NCBI GenBank assembly: GCA_029262735.1
Contig: JAJCYY010000067.1
Span: 1-64,000, forward strand
Reading direction: 5' to 3'
Source: Chloroflexota bacterium
Lineage (GTDB): Bacteria; Chloroflexota; Dehalococcoidia; Lucifugimonadales; Lucifugimonadaceae
DNA length: 64,000 bases
The position numbers were made by a program, and so were the translations under genes. Of the stretch, positions 1 through 8,291 are shown one piece after another (within the stretch, counting starts at the first letter, position 1; the number at the start of each line of letters is the position of its first letter). The notes under the pieces are model-generated. The model saw only the letters and a list, made by a program, of their open reading frames with translations. It did not search any database and had not been told where the DNA came from.

Positions 1-82
1 AGTACGAGAACGTCCTCTCTCGCGATCCCGATGTTCATATGGGACAGGGACATGGGCTTCCGAGAGAGGACGTTCTCGTACT
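1..82. repeat. 21-bp perfect inverted repeat at window start
   Basis: Bases 1-21 are the exact reverse complement of bases 62-82, with a 40-base spacer. The right arm reads as coding sequence (RERTFSYW region). A hairpin of this quality inside a gene at the very start of the window could be a fold-back assembly or amplification artefact rather than biology. Confidence 0.75.
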
Positions 83-159
83 GGGTGATCAAGTGGGGCA
101 TCTTTCCGGTGTTCGGCGTGCTGGAGGGTGTTTACTGCTTCGTGCGGCTGATCGAGTAG
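1..159 (+). CDS. C-terminal end of an unknown protein (partial)
   Basis: The frame is open from the first base to a TAG at 157-159, so only the last 52 codons are present. The tail is rich in aromatic and hydrophobic residues (for example SYWVIKWGIFPVFGVLEGVY) and looks like a membrane-associated C-terminus. I do not recognise the family. A 21-bp inverted repeat (1-21 and 62-82) lies inside the frame, which makes the first 20 codons suspect if the window begins at a contig edge. Confidence 0.4.
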   Translation, partial: STRTSSLAIPMFIWDRDMGFRERTFSYWVIKWGIFPVFGVLEGVYCFVRLIE

Positions 160-269
160 ATGTGGTTGTTGGAGAATTCCGCCAGCAAACGCAATTTGCT
201 CGAGCGTGTCCGGTTTTAGCCTGCTCATGCATTTAAAGAAACAGAGGCAGAACAGCAGGAGCCGATCCT

Positions 270-815
270 TTGGACGAAGCACGGGCAGTTGAGCAGATCC
301 GGGAAGGCAATAACGACGCCTTCGATCAGATCATGTTGCGGTACGAAACGCTGTTGCTCAGGTACCTGAGCAGGCTCACCGGCGATGGTGAGCTTGCGAA
401 AGACCTGACACAGAAGACGTTTCTCGACGCTTACAAGGGCATCCTGGCAACGGGTGAGGACCTGTCGCTGAAGGCGTGGCTGTACCGCATCGCCACCAAC
501 AACGCCCTGCAACACCGCCGTCGCAACAAAGTACTGTCGTTCATACCGTTCTCCCGGCTCGGAGACATCGTCACCGGGCGGTTAAAGGCCCCGGCGGCGC
601 CAATGGACGAAAAACTGGCTGTTGAAGAGGCGCTGTTGAGGGTGCCTGCGGACCAGCGCACCCCGATGGTGCTCCACTTTGTCGAAGGTTTCCGTTACCG
701 CGAGATCGCCGAGTTGCTCGGCATCTCCGAGGACGCGGTTCGTAAGCGAGTCGCCCGCGGGAGCAAGCTGTTCAGGAGCGAATACCGGGAAGAAGCGGAA
801 GGAGAGCTGCGATGA
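270..815 (+). CDS. ECF-type RNA polymerase sigma factor
   Basis: 181-residue sigma-70 family protein of extracytoplasmic-function size. Region 2 spans about residues 15-75 (LRYETLLLRYLSRL, then the DLTQKTFLDAYKG and SLKAWLYRIATN helices). Region 4 spans about residues 120-175, with the helix-turn-helix FRYREIAELLGISEDAVRKR. It would direct RNA polymerase to a small regulon. The start is TTG at 270, preceded by an AGGAG-type site near 257-261. The stop overlaps the downstream anti-sigma gene by four bases (ATGA), implying translational coupling, so its activity is probably held in check by that neighbour. The subfamily is unassigned. Confidence 0.9.
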   Translation: MDEARAVEQIREGNNDAFDQIMLRYETLLLRYLSRLTGDGELAKDLTQKTFLDAYKGILATGEDLSLKAWLYRIATNNALQHRRRNKVLSFIPFSRLGDIVTGRLKAPAAPMDEKLAVEEALLRVPADQRTPMVLHFVEGFRYREIAELLGISEDAVRKRVARGSKLFRSEYREEAEGELR

Positions 816-1909
816 AACACGCGGACATGGGCGAATTGCTTTCTGCTTACGCCAACGACGAAGTCTCGCAGACACAGCTGGAGTTCGTTGAAGAGCACCT
901 GCTGAGTTGCCTCGAATGCCGTGACGAACTGGCCGAATACAACCTAGTCAGGCGTCGACTCACCGGGCTGAGAGAGTTTTCAGCGCCGAGCATAATCGGA
1001 GATACCACGATGACTGCAGTTAGAACAGAAACAATCGACGGTCCGCGTTTGCCGCGCATCATGCGTCCCGTGCTGGCAGCCAGCGCGGTCGCCGCTGCAA
1101 TCGCCATCGCGCTGGTGATCACGCTGTCCGGCGGCAATGGCCGGAGCGCGATCGCGCGAGCGTACGACGCAGTTGCTGGGCTTGAGTCTTACCGGATGAC
1201 CGGGACGACGACCTTCATGGAGGGCAATCAGAGCTTCGAAACCACCTTCGATTGGACGTTCGACGGGTCCGACCGCACAAGCGGCATCTTGAGCGGCCCG
1301 GAAGGCGACACCGAGTTTTTCATAGACGGCGATGTGCAGTATGTGCGCTCGCAGTCCGACGGTGGCGGCGGTGGCGTCATAGTGATACTTGAAGACAGCC
1401 TGCTGAGCCCGGTTCCCACACGTGAAGGCACGCTCCGATTCCTGGAGTCGCTGGTCGGCGTGACCGAACTGCCGATGGAGAAGATCAACGGTGTCAGCAG
1501 CCTCCACTTCTCCGGCGATATCGACCTCGGTCCTGAGTTCGACGGGATACTTGCCGGTTTGGACGCCGGATCGGACGAGTACGCACAGATGAAGGCCTTC
1601 TCCGATATCCAACGTCAGTCCGAAATAGCGATCGAACTGTGGATCAGCGAAGAGGACTACCGGATCCAGCGTCTGGTGATTGACGCCCGACTGGCAACGG
1701 CTAGCTCTAGTAACGGAGTGGTCGTACAGGCAGGCTGGATGACCTCTCGGACCGTGGCCGACTATTCAGAGTTCAACGAACCGGTAGACCTCGCACCGCC
1801 GCTCACGCCCGCGGGCCAGCTAGAGCCCGGCTGGCTGAGTTCTAGAGGCGGGCCAAGTCCTGGCGACGCGCAAGCCCCGACACCCGTCACGTCTCTGGAA
1901 CCGCGCTAG
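812..1909 (+). CDS. Membrane-anchored zinc-finger anti-sigma factor
   Basis: 365 residues. The N-terminus carries the zinc-binding anti-sigma motif H29-x3-C33-x2-C36 in a helical domain that should bind the sigma factor encoded immediately upstream. A single membrane segment follows at about residues 86-108 (VLAASAVAAAIAIALVITL). The roughly 250-residue exported part resembles LolA/MucB-like sensor domains in layout (repeated beta strands such as YRMTGTTTFMEGNQSFETTF) and ends in a Pro-rich tail. The ATGA overlap with the sigma gene supports a sigma/anti-sigma pair. The inducing signal cannot be read from sequence. Confidence 0.85.
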   Translation: MKHADMGELLSAYANDEVSQTQLEFVEEHLLSCLECRDELAEYNLVRRRLTGLREFSAPSIIGDTTMTAVRTETIDGPRLPRIMRPVLAASAVAAAIAIALVITLSGGNGRSAIARAYDAVAGLESYRMTGTTTFMEGNQSFETTFDWTFDGSDRTSGILSGPEGDTEFFIDGDVQYVRSQSDGGGGGVIVILEDSLLSPVPTREGTLRFLESLVGVTELPMEKINGVSSLHFSGDIDLGPEFDGILAGLDAGSDEYAQMKAFSDIQRQSEIAIELWISEEDYRIQRLVIDARLATASSSNGVVVQAGWMTSRTVADYSEFNEPVDLAPPLTPAGQLEPGWLSSRGGPSPGDAQAPTPVTSLEPR

Positions 1910-1927
1910 CCCCCATGCTTTCCCGGC

Positions 1928-1946
1928 CATCCGCTGCTCCCGGATG
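1928..1946. terminator. Possible bidirectional terminator hairpin
   Basis: CATCCG (1928-1933) pairs with CGGATG (1941-1946) across a 7-base loop and is followed on the plus strand by CATTTTCG. It sits between the convergent anti-sigma gene and the LLM oxidoreductase gene. The stem is short, so this is tentative. Confidence 0.35.
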
Positions 1947-1958
1947 CATTTTCGTCAG

Positions 1959-2873
1959 CTAGATAGCGGTCGAGGATGGCTGTTCCTTATCGCTGGCCAG
2001 GGTTTCCTGCAGGCGACGCAGGCGGTTGAGGTGGAACTCCACGTCTCGTGCATCGTCGCTGCCGGTAGCGGCGGCCCGCAGAGTGCTCACGCTCATGTGT
2101 GTTGCGCCAATCTCTCGCCAGCGCGTCGCAGTCTCGGCCCACCCGTCTGCATCGTCACCGCTGACAGACACCGTGCCGTTCAGCCCAATCTCGTTCGGAT
2201 TGCGTCCGTACTCCTCGGCGTAGGAGCGCATCTGCTCGAACAGCAGCTTGCCGCGCGAGTCGGGCGAGAACTGCGGCATCCAGCCGTCTGCCATGCGAGC
2301 TATTCGGCGAACGACGCGGTCTGCGCCTCCGCCCATCCAGACCGGAATCGGCCGCTGAACAGGGAGCGGGTTGATCCCGGCGTCGGTCACACGGTGCCAT
2401 TCACCCTCGAAGCTCACTGATCGGTTACGCCAGAGCAGCCGCATCAGCTCGATCTGCTCTTCGGTTCTGCGGCCGCGGGTTTCAAAATTTTCATCGAGTG
2501 CCTCGTACTCAACGTCGTTCCAGCCGACGCCGATGCCAAGCCGGAACCTGCCTTTGGTGAGCACGTCAAGAGTGGCGGCCTGTTTGGCGACGAGGACTGT
2601 CTGGCGCTGGGGGAGAATGAGGACGCTGGTGGCGAAGCCGAGCCTGGTGGTGATGCCGGCCATGAAGCTGAACAGTGTGAATGGCTCCATGAAGGCATCG
2701 TCGACGTCATAGACGCCTCGCCAGTCTGGTCGTGATGCGGGATTTGCGCCAATGACGTGGTCGAACGCGGCGATGAAGCGGTAGCCCATCGCTTCGGCCG
2801 ACTGCGCGAAGGTGCGGATGGTTTCGGGGTCTCTGGGGAGTTCGGTCTGAGGGTAGATGACGCCTATATGCAA
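1959..2873 (-). CDS. LLM-class F420-dependent oxidoreductase
   Basis: 304 residues, luciferase-like monooxygenase fold (TIM barrel). Family hallmarks are the N-terminal IGVIYPQTELPRDPETIRTF strand and helix, the LGIGVGWNDVEYEAL segment, and GGGADRVVRRIARMADGWMP near the C-terminus, all typical of the F420-dependent TIGR03619-like group. It probably oxidises or reduces a small organic substrate with F420 or FMN; the substrate is unknown. I chose TTG at 2873 because AGGAG lies 6 bases upstream and the family homology begins there. Longer in-frame extensions run into repeat DNA. No operon partner is evident. Confidence 0.85.
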   Translation of the reverse strand: MHIGVIYPQTELPRDPETIRTFAQSAEAMGYRFIAAFDHVIGANPASRPDWRGVYDVDDAFMEPFTLFSFMAGITTRLGFATSVLILPQRQTVLVAKQAATLDVLTKGRFRLGIGVGWNDVEYEALDENFETRGRRTEEQIELMRLLWRNRSVSFEGEWHRVTDAGINPLPVQRPIPVWMGGGADRVVRRIARMADGWMPQFSPDSRGKLLFEQMRSYAEEYGRNPNEIGLNGTVSVSGDDADGWAETATRWREIGATHMSVSTLRAAATGSDDARDVEFHLNRLRRLQETLASDKEQPSSTAI

Positions 2874-3615
2874 GGTAGCTCCTGATGGAGGTGCCGGCCG
2901 GGAGTTGTTGACCGAATGATAGATGTGCCCCGCAATTTGGGGAAGGTGGGGGGATTGCCGCTGATGCAGAGTGCGGTTCTGGTGCGTTGCCTCATCCGCC
3001 CCGGGTCCCTCGCCCACGAGTGGGCACCCGTGTTTCGGGACAATGAGTTGCGGCGGATCTTTGCTGGTAGGGGCTCCGCTTGCTGCGCCCGGTCCGCGAA
3101 GCGGGCGTGTGTGTCATCCTGAGCCGGGGTACCCGATTGCGGGTCAAGCGTGTCATCTCGACCGCGGGGTACCCGCCTGCGGGTCGCAGGGATCTTGAAC
3201 GGTCGCCCGAGAGATTCTGAATCAAGTTCAGAATGACAGACTTTGGCGGCTCTGGCGTTGCCGGGCGCAGCAAGGGGCGCATCTACAAGAATGAAGTCCA
3301 TGCGCCGCTGCCAAGAGCGGTGTGAACCTCCCACTGCTAAACATGATGCGTCGCGGTATCCTGATATGAGCGCAGTCTGAAACCGTCGAAGGCCGTCCAA
3401 ATCGGCCGATCGCGCGCACAACCTCGACAACCCCCTCGAAGCAAGGGAAAAATGCTGACCATTGAGTAGGTGACATACGGCGGTCGACTTGGCCGATTGG
3501 CCAATCAGTCGGGCCGTCGCACAGCGCAGTGAGACCAGTCTCGTTTTCTCACCTGCGCTGACTCTCCGTGCCGTCATCACCTTAACCACCTGCTCACACC
3601 CGGAACACAGCCAGC
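2874..3615. other. 742-bp gene-free region with dispersed repeats
   Basis: No credible gene. The left part (about 2970-3240) carries copies of intergenic repeats found elsewhere in the window: a CCTCATCC-CCCCGGGTCCCTCG stretch also seen near 22000, a GTGTCATCTCGACCGC stretch also at 12291, and the GAGAGATTCTGAATC-AGTTCAGAATGAC stretch also at about 12340. A small hairpin CCTGCG-GGT-CGCAGG lies at 3176-3190. The right part is the leader of the ABC-F gene. Confidence 0.7.
3523..3559 (+). promoter_or_regulatory. Leader hairpin upstream of the ABC-F gene
   Basis: AGCGCAGTGAGA (3523-3534) pairs with TCTCA (3547-3551) plus CTGCGCT (3553-3559), giving a 12-bp stem with one bulged C and a 12-base loop, 56 bases before the ABC-F start. 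A second palindrome, TTGGCC-GATT-GGCCAA, lies just upstream at about 3489-3504. Structured leaders are known to regulate some ABC-F genes by attenuation; a role here is inferred. Confidence 0.4.
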
Positions 3616-5181
3616 ATGATCTCCGCAGAAAACCTCGCAATGGCGTTCGGCCCGCGCCAACTATTCGCGCCCGCCAACTTCACAATATCCAACGGCCAGC
3701 GCGTCGCGCTTGTCGGCCCAAACGGCGCAGGCAAGTCAACGCTGCTGCAGATGATCGCCGGTCTGCTAACGCCTTCATCCGGTCGTGCAAATGTTGTCGG
3801 CGGAGAGCTTGCTTACCTGCGGCAGGAGTCGGACATCGGGCTCGACCTGCCGCTTCGTGAAGAGATGTGGAACGCGCTGCCAGAGGCGAACGCCGTGCGC
3901 CTACGCATAGCGGCTATCGAGAACGAGATGGTCACGAATCCGGAGCGGGTGGAAGAGCTTTCGACCGAGCTTGACCGTGCGCAGGACCGGTTCCGGATTC
4001 TTGGCGGTCAGCGCGCTGAGCCGGACATAAGCCGCGTTACCGAGGGTCTGGGCTTTTCGAAGCAGGACATGGACAAGCTGTGCGGGGAGTTCTCCGGCGG
4101 CTGGCGCATGCGAATCTCGCTGGCGAAGATCCTGGTGCGGCGTCCTGAGCATCTGCTGCTTGACGAGCCGACGAACCATCTCGACCGGGATGCGCGCCAC
4201 TGGCTGCAGGGTGAGCTTTCCGAGTATCCCGGAACGCTGGTGATCGTGACGCACGACGGCAGTTTCCTTGACCGCGTTGTGAACCGCGTGCTGAGCATCG
4301 AGCACGGCCGCGTTGTGCCGTATGCGGGCAACTATTCGCAGTTCCTTGACGAGCGGGCCGAGAACGAGGAGCGACAGATGAATGCGTCTGAGCGGCAGTC
4401 CCGGCAGATTGCCCAGACGGAGCGGTTCATCGAGCGGTTCAGGTCGAAGGCGACGAAAGCCCGGCAGGTGCAGAGCCGCATAAAAATGTTGGAGAAGATC
4501 GAGCGCATCGACCGGCCGCAGTCGGTGACGGCGACAAACTTCCGCATTCGCTCGACGGGGCGGGTTGAGCGGGTTGTGGTGGAGGTCGGCTCACTCGGGC
4601 ATGAGTGGGAGGGTGCGCCGGTGCTGCTGGATGTGGCGCTGGAGGTTGAGCGCGGGCAGAAGGTGGCGCTGGTTGGGCCGAATGGCGGCGGGAAGTCGAC
4701 GCTGCTGCGGATTCTTGCGGGCGAGGTCGAGCCGACGGAGGGCAAGGTGCGCTGGGCGGAACGGGCCCGGGTTGGCTACTACGCGCAGCACCAGGATGAG
4801 TCGCTGGACCGGCGGGAGACGGTGCTTGGCGAAGTGAGGAAGGCGGCAGGTAAGCAGCCGGACGGGACTTTACGGGGCGTGCTGGGACGGTTTTTGTTCA
4901 GCGCGGACGATGTGTTTAAGTCGGTGGCGATGCTTTCGGGTGGCGAGAAGAGCAGGCTTGCGCTGGCAAAGTTTCTGATCGAGCCGAACAATGTGCTGCT
5001 GCTGGATGAGCCGACGAACCACCTGGATGCGGTGACGCGGGATGAGCTGCTTTCAGCTCTGGATGAGTATGACGGGACGATCATCTGCGCCAGCCACGAC
5101 CCGGCGATAGTGGATGAGATTGCGACGCATGTGTACGGCGTGGAGAGCGGCGAGGTGGCGCTGGCTGAGGTCAGGGTGTAG
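3616..5181 (+). CDS. ABC-F family ATPase (soluble, ribosome-associated type)
   Basis: 521 residues with two fused ABC ATPase domains and no membrane segments. The first has Walker A GPNGAGKST (about residue 35), signature FSGGWRMRISLAKIL and Walker B LLLDEPTNHLD. The second has GPNGGGKST, LSGGEKSRLALAKFL and LLLDEPTNHLD. The charged interdomain linker (about 240-320, ERFIERFRSKATKARQVQSR) matches ABC-F proteins, which act on ribosomes as translation factors (Uup/EttA type) or as antibiotic target-protection proteins. Which subgroup applies cannot be settled here. The ATG start has only a weak GGAA upstream; a structured leader precedes it. Confidence 0.9.
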   Translation: MISAENLAMAFGPRQLFAPANFTISNGQRVALVGPNGAGKSTLLQMIAGLLTPSSGRANVVGGELAYLRQESDIGLDLPLREEMWNALPEANAVRLRIAAIENEMVTNPERVEELSTELDRAQDRFRILGGQRAEPDISRVTEGLGFSKQDMDKLCGEFSGGWRMRISLAKILVRRPEHLLLDEPTNHLDRDARHWLQGELSEYPGTLVIVTHDGSFLDRVVNRVLSIEHGRVVPYAGNYSQFLDERAENEERQMNASERQSRQIAQTERFIERFRSKATKARQVQSRIKMLEKIERIDRPQSVTATNFRIRSTGRVERVVVEVGSLGHEWEGAPVLLDVALEVERGQKVALVGPNGGGKSTLLRILAGEVEPTEGKVRWAERARVGYYAQHQDESLDRRETVLGEVRKAAGKQPDGTLRGVLGRFLFSADDVFKSVAMLSGGEKSRLALAKFLIEPNNVLLLDEPTNHLDAVTRDELLSALDEYDGTIICASHDPAIVDEIATHVYGVESGEVALAEVRV

Positions 5182-5213
5182 GGGGGGGTGCCTCTGCCGG
5201 CCCGCCCTCCCCC
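5181..5213. terminator. Possible convergent-gene hairpin
   Basis: A run of eight G (5181-5188) faces CTCCCCC (5207-5213) across a 17-20 base loop between the convergent ABC-F and histidine kinase genes. No T-tract follows, so a terminator role is uncertain. Confidence 0.25.
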
Positions 5214-5215
5214 GG

Positions 5216-6667
5216 CTAAACCACTTCGTCCAGGTCGTCGAAGGCGTTGGCGAAGGACGGCTTCCTGCCGCGGTCTGCCGGCCTCTCGAACGATACGTTC
5301 GGCAACCGGACTTCAACCGTTGTGCCTGCGCCCGGTTTGCTGGTGAGATTCAGTTCGCCGTCGTGCATGAGGACTATGCGGCGGGATATGAAAAGGCCAA
5401 GTCCGGTCCCCGGAACTGTCGAGTTCTCGGCTGATTTTGTCCTGAAAAAGGGATGAAACAGCGATCCCTGATCGTCCGGGTCGATGCCATCACCCTGATC
5501 CACAACGGACAGCGTCAGTTCACCGGCTTTGACACTGGAGTTCAACTGAACTGTTGAGCCATCCGGCGAGTACTTTGAAGCGTTCGTGATCAGGTTGAAC
5601 ATGACCTGCGCCAGCCTGGTGTGGTCGCCATTGATCCAGCAGGGATCATGCGTAACGTTCACCAGCAGGACCTGGCTCCGCCGGACGATCACGGAGACCA
5701 GGTCGTCGGCGATTCTGTTGACGAACGCGGCAACCTCGATCGGGGCGATGCTGATCGATAGCTTGTCGCTCTGAATACGGGAGAGGTCCAGGAGGTCGTC
5801 GATCAGCAACTTCAGTCGCTCGCTGTTGCGCTCGATGACATTGAACCTGTCTCGTTGCAGTTCGGTCTCGGCATCATTTCGGGCAAGCCTGGTGAAGCCG
5901 AGTATTGCCGCCATTGGCGTTCTCAGTTCGTGCGAGACGGTTGCGATGAACTGGTCCTTGGCACGGTCCAGCTCTTGAAGTGTTGTGGCCCGGAGTGTCG
6001 ACTCATCAGCGATTCTCTTCTGCGACTTCAGCAGGCGTGCGGTCCACATTCCCAGGAAGCTGGTCAGGGTGAGAAACGCGATGCGGACAGGAAGCTGTTC
6101 AATTTCGTAGCTGTTTGGCGGCAGGAAGGCGATGTAGGTCCATGAGATCCACCCCATCCAGAATATCGTGTATGGAATTCCCAGCCTGAATCCCAGCCGT
6201 GACGACCACAGGACGAGAATCGGGAACATCGCCAGGTACATGTCATTGGTCCGCAGCGATTCTTCGACCACCCAGAGCGATCCGGTCCAGCCGATGAGCA
6301 ACGAGACGTTGTCTATGGCGAACCCGGCCATGGCCAGAGTCGCCACCCTGCCGTGACGGAGCATCTGGAACAGAACCAGGTTGCCTGCCAGCGCAAGAGC
6401 GCCCGCGACAAAGATGAAAATCGACGATCCGGCACTTCCCCAGGTGAGAATTGCTGCGGTTACGCTAACGACGATGATGGCGATGCGGCTGGCAAACCAG
6501 AGGTTCTCGATAGACCTGGTCGTGTCGAGGTTTTCGGACACTTCGGCTTTAAGCCACTTGAAATACGATGCGACGAAGTTCGGCCTCACCCGGTCGGTGG
6601 CGGAGACTACCCCGGGGCCGGCGTTGCGGTCGCCATGTGCTTGATGCTGTGTGTGCTCTGCTGTCAT
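5216..6667 (-). CDS. Membrane sensor histidine kinase
   Basis: 483 residues. The N-terminal half holds several hydrophobic segments (about residues 57-80, 85-105, 115-135, 145-200) with little extracytoplasmic loop, suggesting a membrane-embedded sensor. A coiled linker leads to a HisKA domain with the phospho-acceptor in SHELRTPM (His246). It is followed by a HATPase domain with N box NLITNASKYS, G1 DQGDGIDP, F box PFFRT and G2 PGTGLGL. All catalytic boxes are intact. No response regulator is adjacent. The kinase C-terminus, including a short post-kinase tail, resembles that of the divergent fusion gene at 7079, suggesting paralogy. Confidence 0.9.
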   Translation of the reverse strand: MTAEHTQHQAHGDRNAGPGVVSATDRVRPNFVASYFKWLKAEVSENLDTTRSIENLWFASRIAIIVVSVTAAILTWGSAGSSIFIFVAGALALAGNLVLFQMLRHGRVATLAMAGFAIDNVSLLIGWTGSLWVVEESLRTNDMYLAMFPILVLWSSRLGFRLGIPYTIFWMGWISWTYIAFLPPNSYEIEQLPVRIAFLTLTSFLGMWTARLLKSQKRIADESTLRATTLQELDRAKDQFIATVSHELRTPMAAILGFTRLARNDAETELQRDRFNVIERNSERLKLLIDDLLDLSRIQSDKLSISIAPIEVAAFVNRIADDLVSVIVRRSQVLLVNVTHDPCWINGDHTRLAQVMFNLITNASKYSPDGSTVQLNSSVKAGELTLSVVDQGDGIDPDDQGSLFHPFFRTKSAENSTVPGTGLGLFISRRIVLMHDGELNLTSKPGAGTTVEVRLPNVSFERPADRGRKPSFANAFDDLDEVV

Positions 6668-7078
6668 TTGCTAACGGCTCGGTGCCCCGGGCGCGCCAGT
6701 GCTCGCCGCGGGCGGGCATTCTGTGCGCTGCGGCAAGATGAGAGCCGGATCGGATGTGGCATCTACCGATATTAGGCAGACCAACGCATTTACTCGCCGT
6801 GGCGAGCACATAGGCGACTGTGGTTTTCCGTCACCAATTCGTGCGAAGTGCGCGTCTGAGGCCGTTGGCGGCGACGTGAGCCCTACTGAGTGAACACAGA
6901 CCGGCCCGACGGTCCGTTTGCCATCTCGAACGGTGCCACTCCACTCTCCACGGTTGGTTTTTATGTGTTTGCTTCTCTCGCCTTCGAGTTGAGCGGTGTC
7001 TACTGGTATTTCCGCCTACTTGTCACTATCTGGTCGCGTTCAGCATTGAATCTGATCGAACCAAGTGAAAGGCGGACT
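6668..7078. other. 411-bp divergent intergenic region
   Basis: Lies between the minus-strand histidine kinase and the plus-strand PhnD/kinase fusion, so it should hold both promoters. I see no clear -10/-35 pair or operator. An in-frame GTG at 6890 would lengthen the fusion by 63 residues, but the lipoprotein signal argues for the later start. Confidence 0.5.
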
Positions 7079-8248
7079 ATGCGCGCAATGTTTTCCAGCG
7101 CTCACCTGAGACTGCGTGCTGCGCTCCCGATAGGTCTGATCACAGTTGTGTTTCTGGGCGTGGCATGCACTTCCACGCCTACGTTGATTCCGGATGCACA
7201 GGGCGCAAAGGTGCCCGACCCGACCAGTGCACCGGACCCGGCAGCGGGTGCCGGGGAGCATCTGCTGACGATCGGGGATATCTCGGATGAGCCTGCCGAG
7301 AAGATCGAGCGGTTCAAGCCTCTCGCCGACTACCTGGCAAGCCAGATGTCGGACCTGGGTTTCACCGGCGGCAACGTCGTCGTCGCCCGTGACATTGACG
7401 AGATGGTGAGTTTCATCGAGGACGGCAAGGTCGACATCTACATGGACAGTCCGTTTCCCATCCTCAAGGTTCAGAAACGCGCGCAGACGGAGTTCATCTT
7501 GCGTCGATGGAAGGATGGAGAGTCTTCCTACTACTCGGTCTTCGTCGGCATCGATGGCGATACCGCGCCTTCGCTAGACGCCGTTTCGGGAGCGGTCGTG
7601 GCTGAAGAGAACGAGATCGAGCAGTTGCGGACGATTGAGCGAAACGGGAAGAGGTTGAACTCCCAGATCGAGGAGCTGCTGGACCTTTCGAGAATTCAGA
7701 CCAGGCGGCTGGACATCAGTCCGGGCTGGGTTGAGTGGAACACTTTCCTTGCGGATATCGAGCTGAGCATGAGGCCGTTGCTGGAAGCGGGCGGGCATCG
7801 GCTGATGATCGACCAGAGACATGGCGATGTCTGGGTGAAGATCGACTCCGATCGCATGATCCAGGTTGTTTCGAACCTGATCAACAACGCCTGCAAGTAC
7901 TCGCAAGGCGCTGATCATATTGACATTGTTTCCGAGGTTTCGTCGGGCGAGGTCGTGCTGTCTGTGACCGACTACGGTGTCGGAATACAGCCAGCCGATC
8001 TGAAGAACGTGTTTACTCTGTTTTACCGCACACGCGATGCGATCGATTCGGCCGCGTCCGGCACTGGAATCGGTCTATTCGTCGCCCGCAGGATCATGGA
8101 GCTGCACGAGGGTGATCTGTCTATCGAAAGTGAGTACGGCCAGGGAAGCACGGCGAAGCTGACTCTGTCTTCGGCATTGAGTGAGCCGCCGTCAGAGGAA
8201 CTGGCCTCACTGGCATTCAAGAACCGGTTCGAGAACCTGACGGCTTAG
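7079..8248 (+). CDS. PhnD-like lipoprotein fused to a truncated histidine kinase
   Basis: 389 residues from ATG 7079 (AAGGCGG upstream). A signal peptide ends at a lipobox-like GVAC (about residue 31). Residues about 55-165 resemble the first lobe of PhnD-type phosphate/phosphonate binding proteins (ERFKPLADYLASQM, VDIYMDSPFPILK). The sequence then jumps at about residue 170 straight into the second HisKA helix (RTIERNGKRLNSQIEELLDL) and a HATPase domain with NLINNACKYS, DYGVGIQP and GTGIGL. The second PhnD lobe, the transmembrane segment and the phospho-accepting His helix are absent. With a lipoprotein signal and no inner-membrane crossing, the ATPase would be on the wrong side. An in-frame internal deletion or mis-assembly is likely. 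The normal family architecture is inferred. Confidence 0.75.
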   Translation: MRAMFSSAHLRLRAALPIGLITVVFLGVACTSTPTLIPDAQGAKVPDPTSAPDPAAGAGEHLLTIGDISDEPAEKIERFKPLADYLASQMSDLGFTGGNVVVARDIDEMVSFIEDGKVDIYMDSPFPILKVQKRAQTEFILRRWKDGESSYYSVFVGIDGDTAPSLDAVSGAVVAEENEIEQLRTIERNGKRLNSQIEELLDLSRIQTRRLDISPGWVEWNTFLADIELSMRPLLEAGGHRLMIDQRHGDVWVKIDSDRMIQVVSNLINNACKYSQGADHIDIVSEVSSGEVVLSVTDYGVGIQPADLKNVFTLFYRTRDAIDSAASGTGIGLFVARRIMELHEGDLSIESEYGQGSTAKLTLSSALSEPPSEELASLAFKNRFENLTA

Positions 8249-8262
8249 GCGGTTGGAGGATC

Positions 8263-8287
8263 GAGGACGGCCGGGATTGCCGTCTTC
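8263..8287. terminator. Convergent-gene hairpin
   Basis: GAGGACGGC (8263-8271) pairs with GCCGTCTTC (8279-8287), nine pairs including one G-T wobble, 7-base loop, between the convergent fusion gene and SRPBCC gene. A bidirectional terminator is plausible, although no T-tract follows. Confidence 0.4.
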
Positions 8288-8291
8288 CTGC

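Noticed and set aside
980-1612. 210-residue minus-strand frame
   Set aside because: Antisense to the anti-sigma factor gene, which has a coupled start and a zinc motif.
3147-3240. Possible CRISPR-like or tRNA-like structure in repeat blocks
   Set aside because: No regular repeat-spacer pattern and no cloverleaf; the sequence matches dispersed intergenic repeats elsewhere in the window.
6890-7078. 63-residue N-terminal extension of the PhnD/kinase fusion from GTG 6890
   Set aside because: The lipoprotein signal peptide begins at ATG 7079 with a purine-rich site upstream; an extension would bury the signal.
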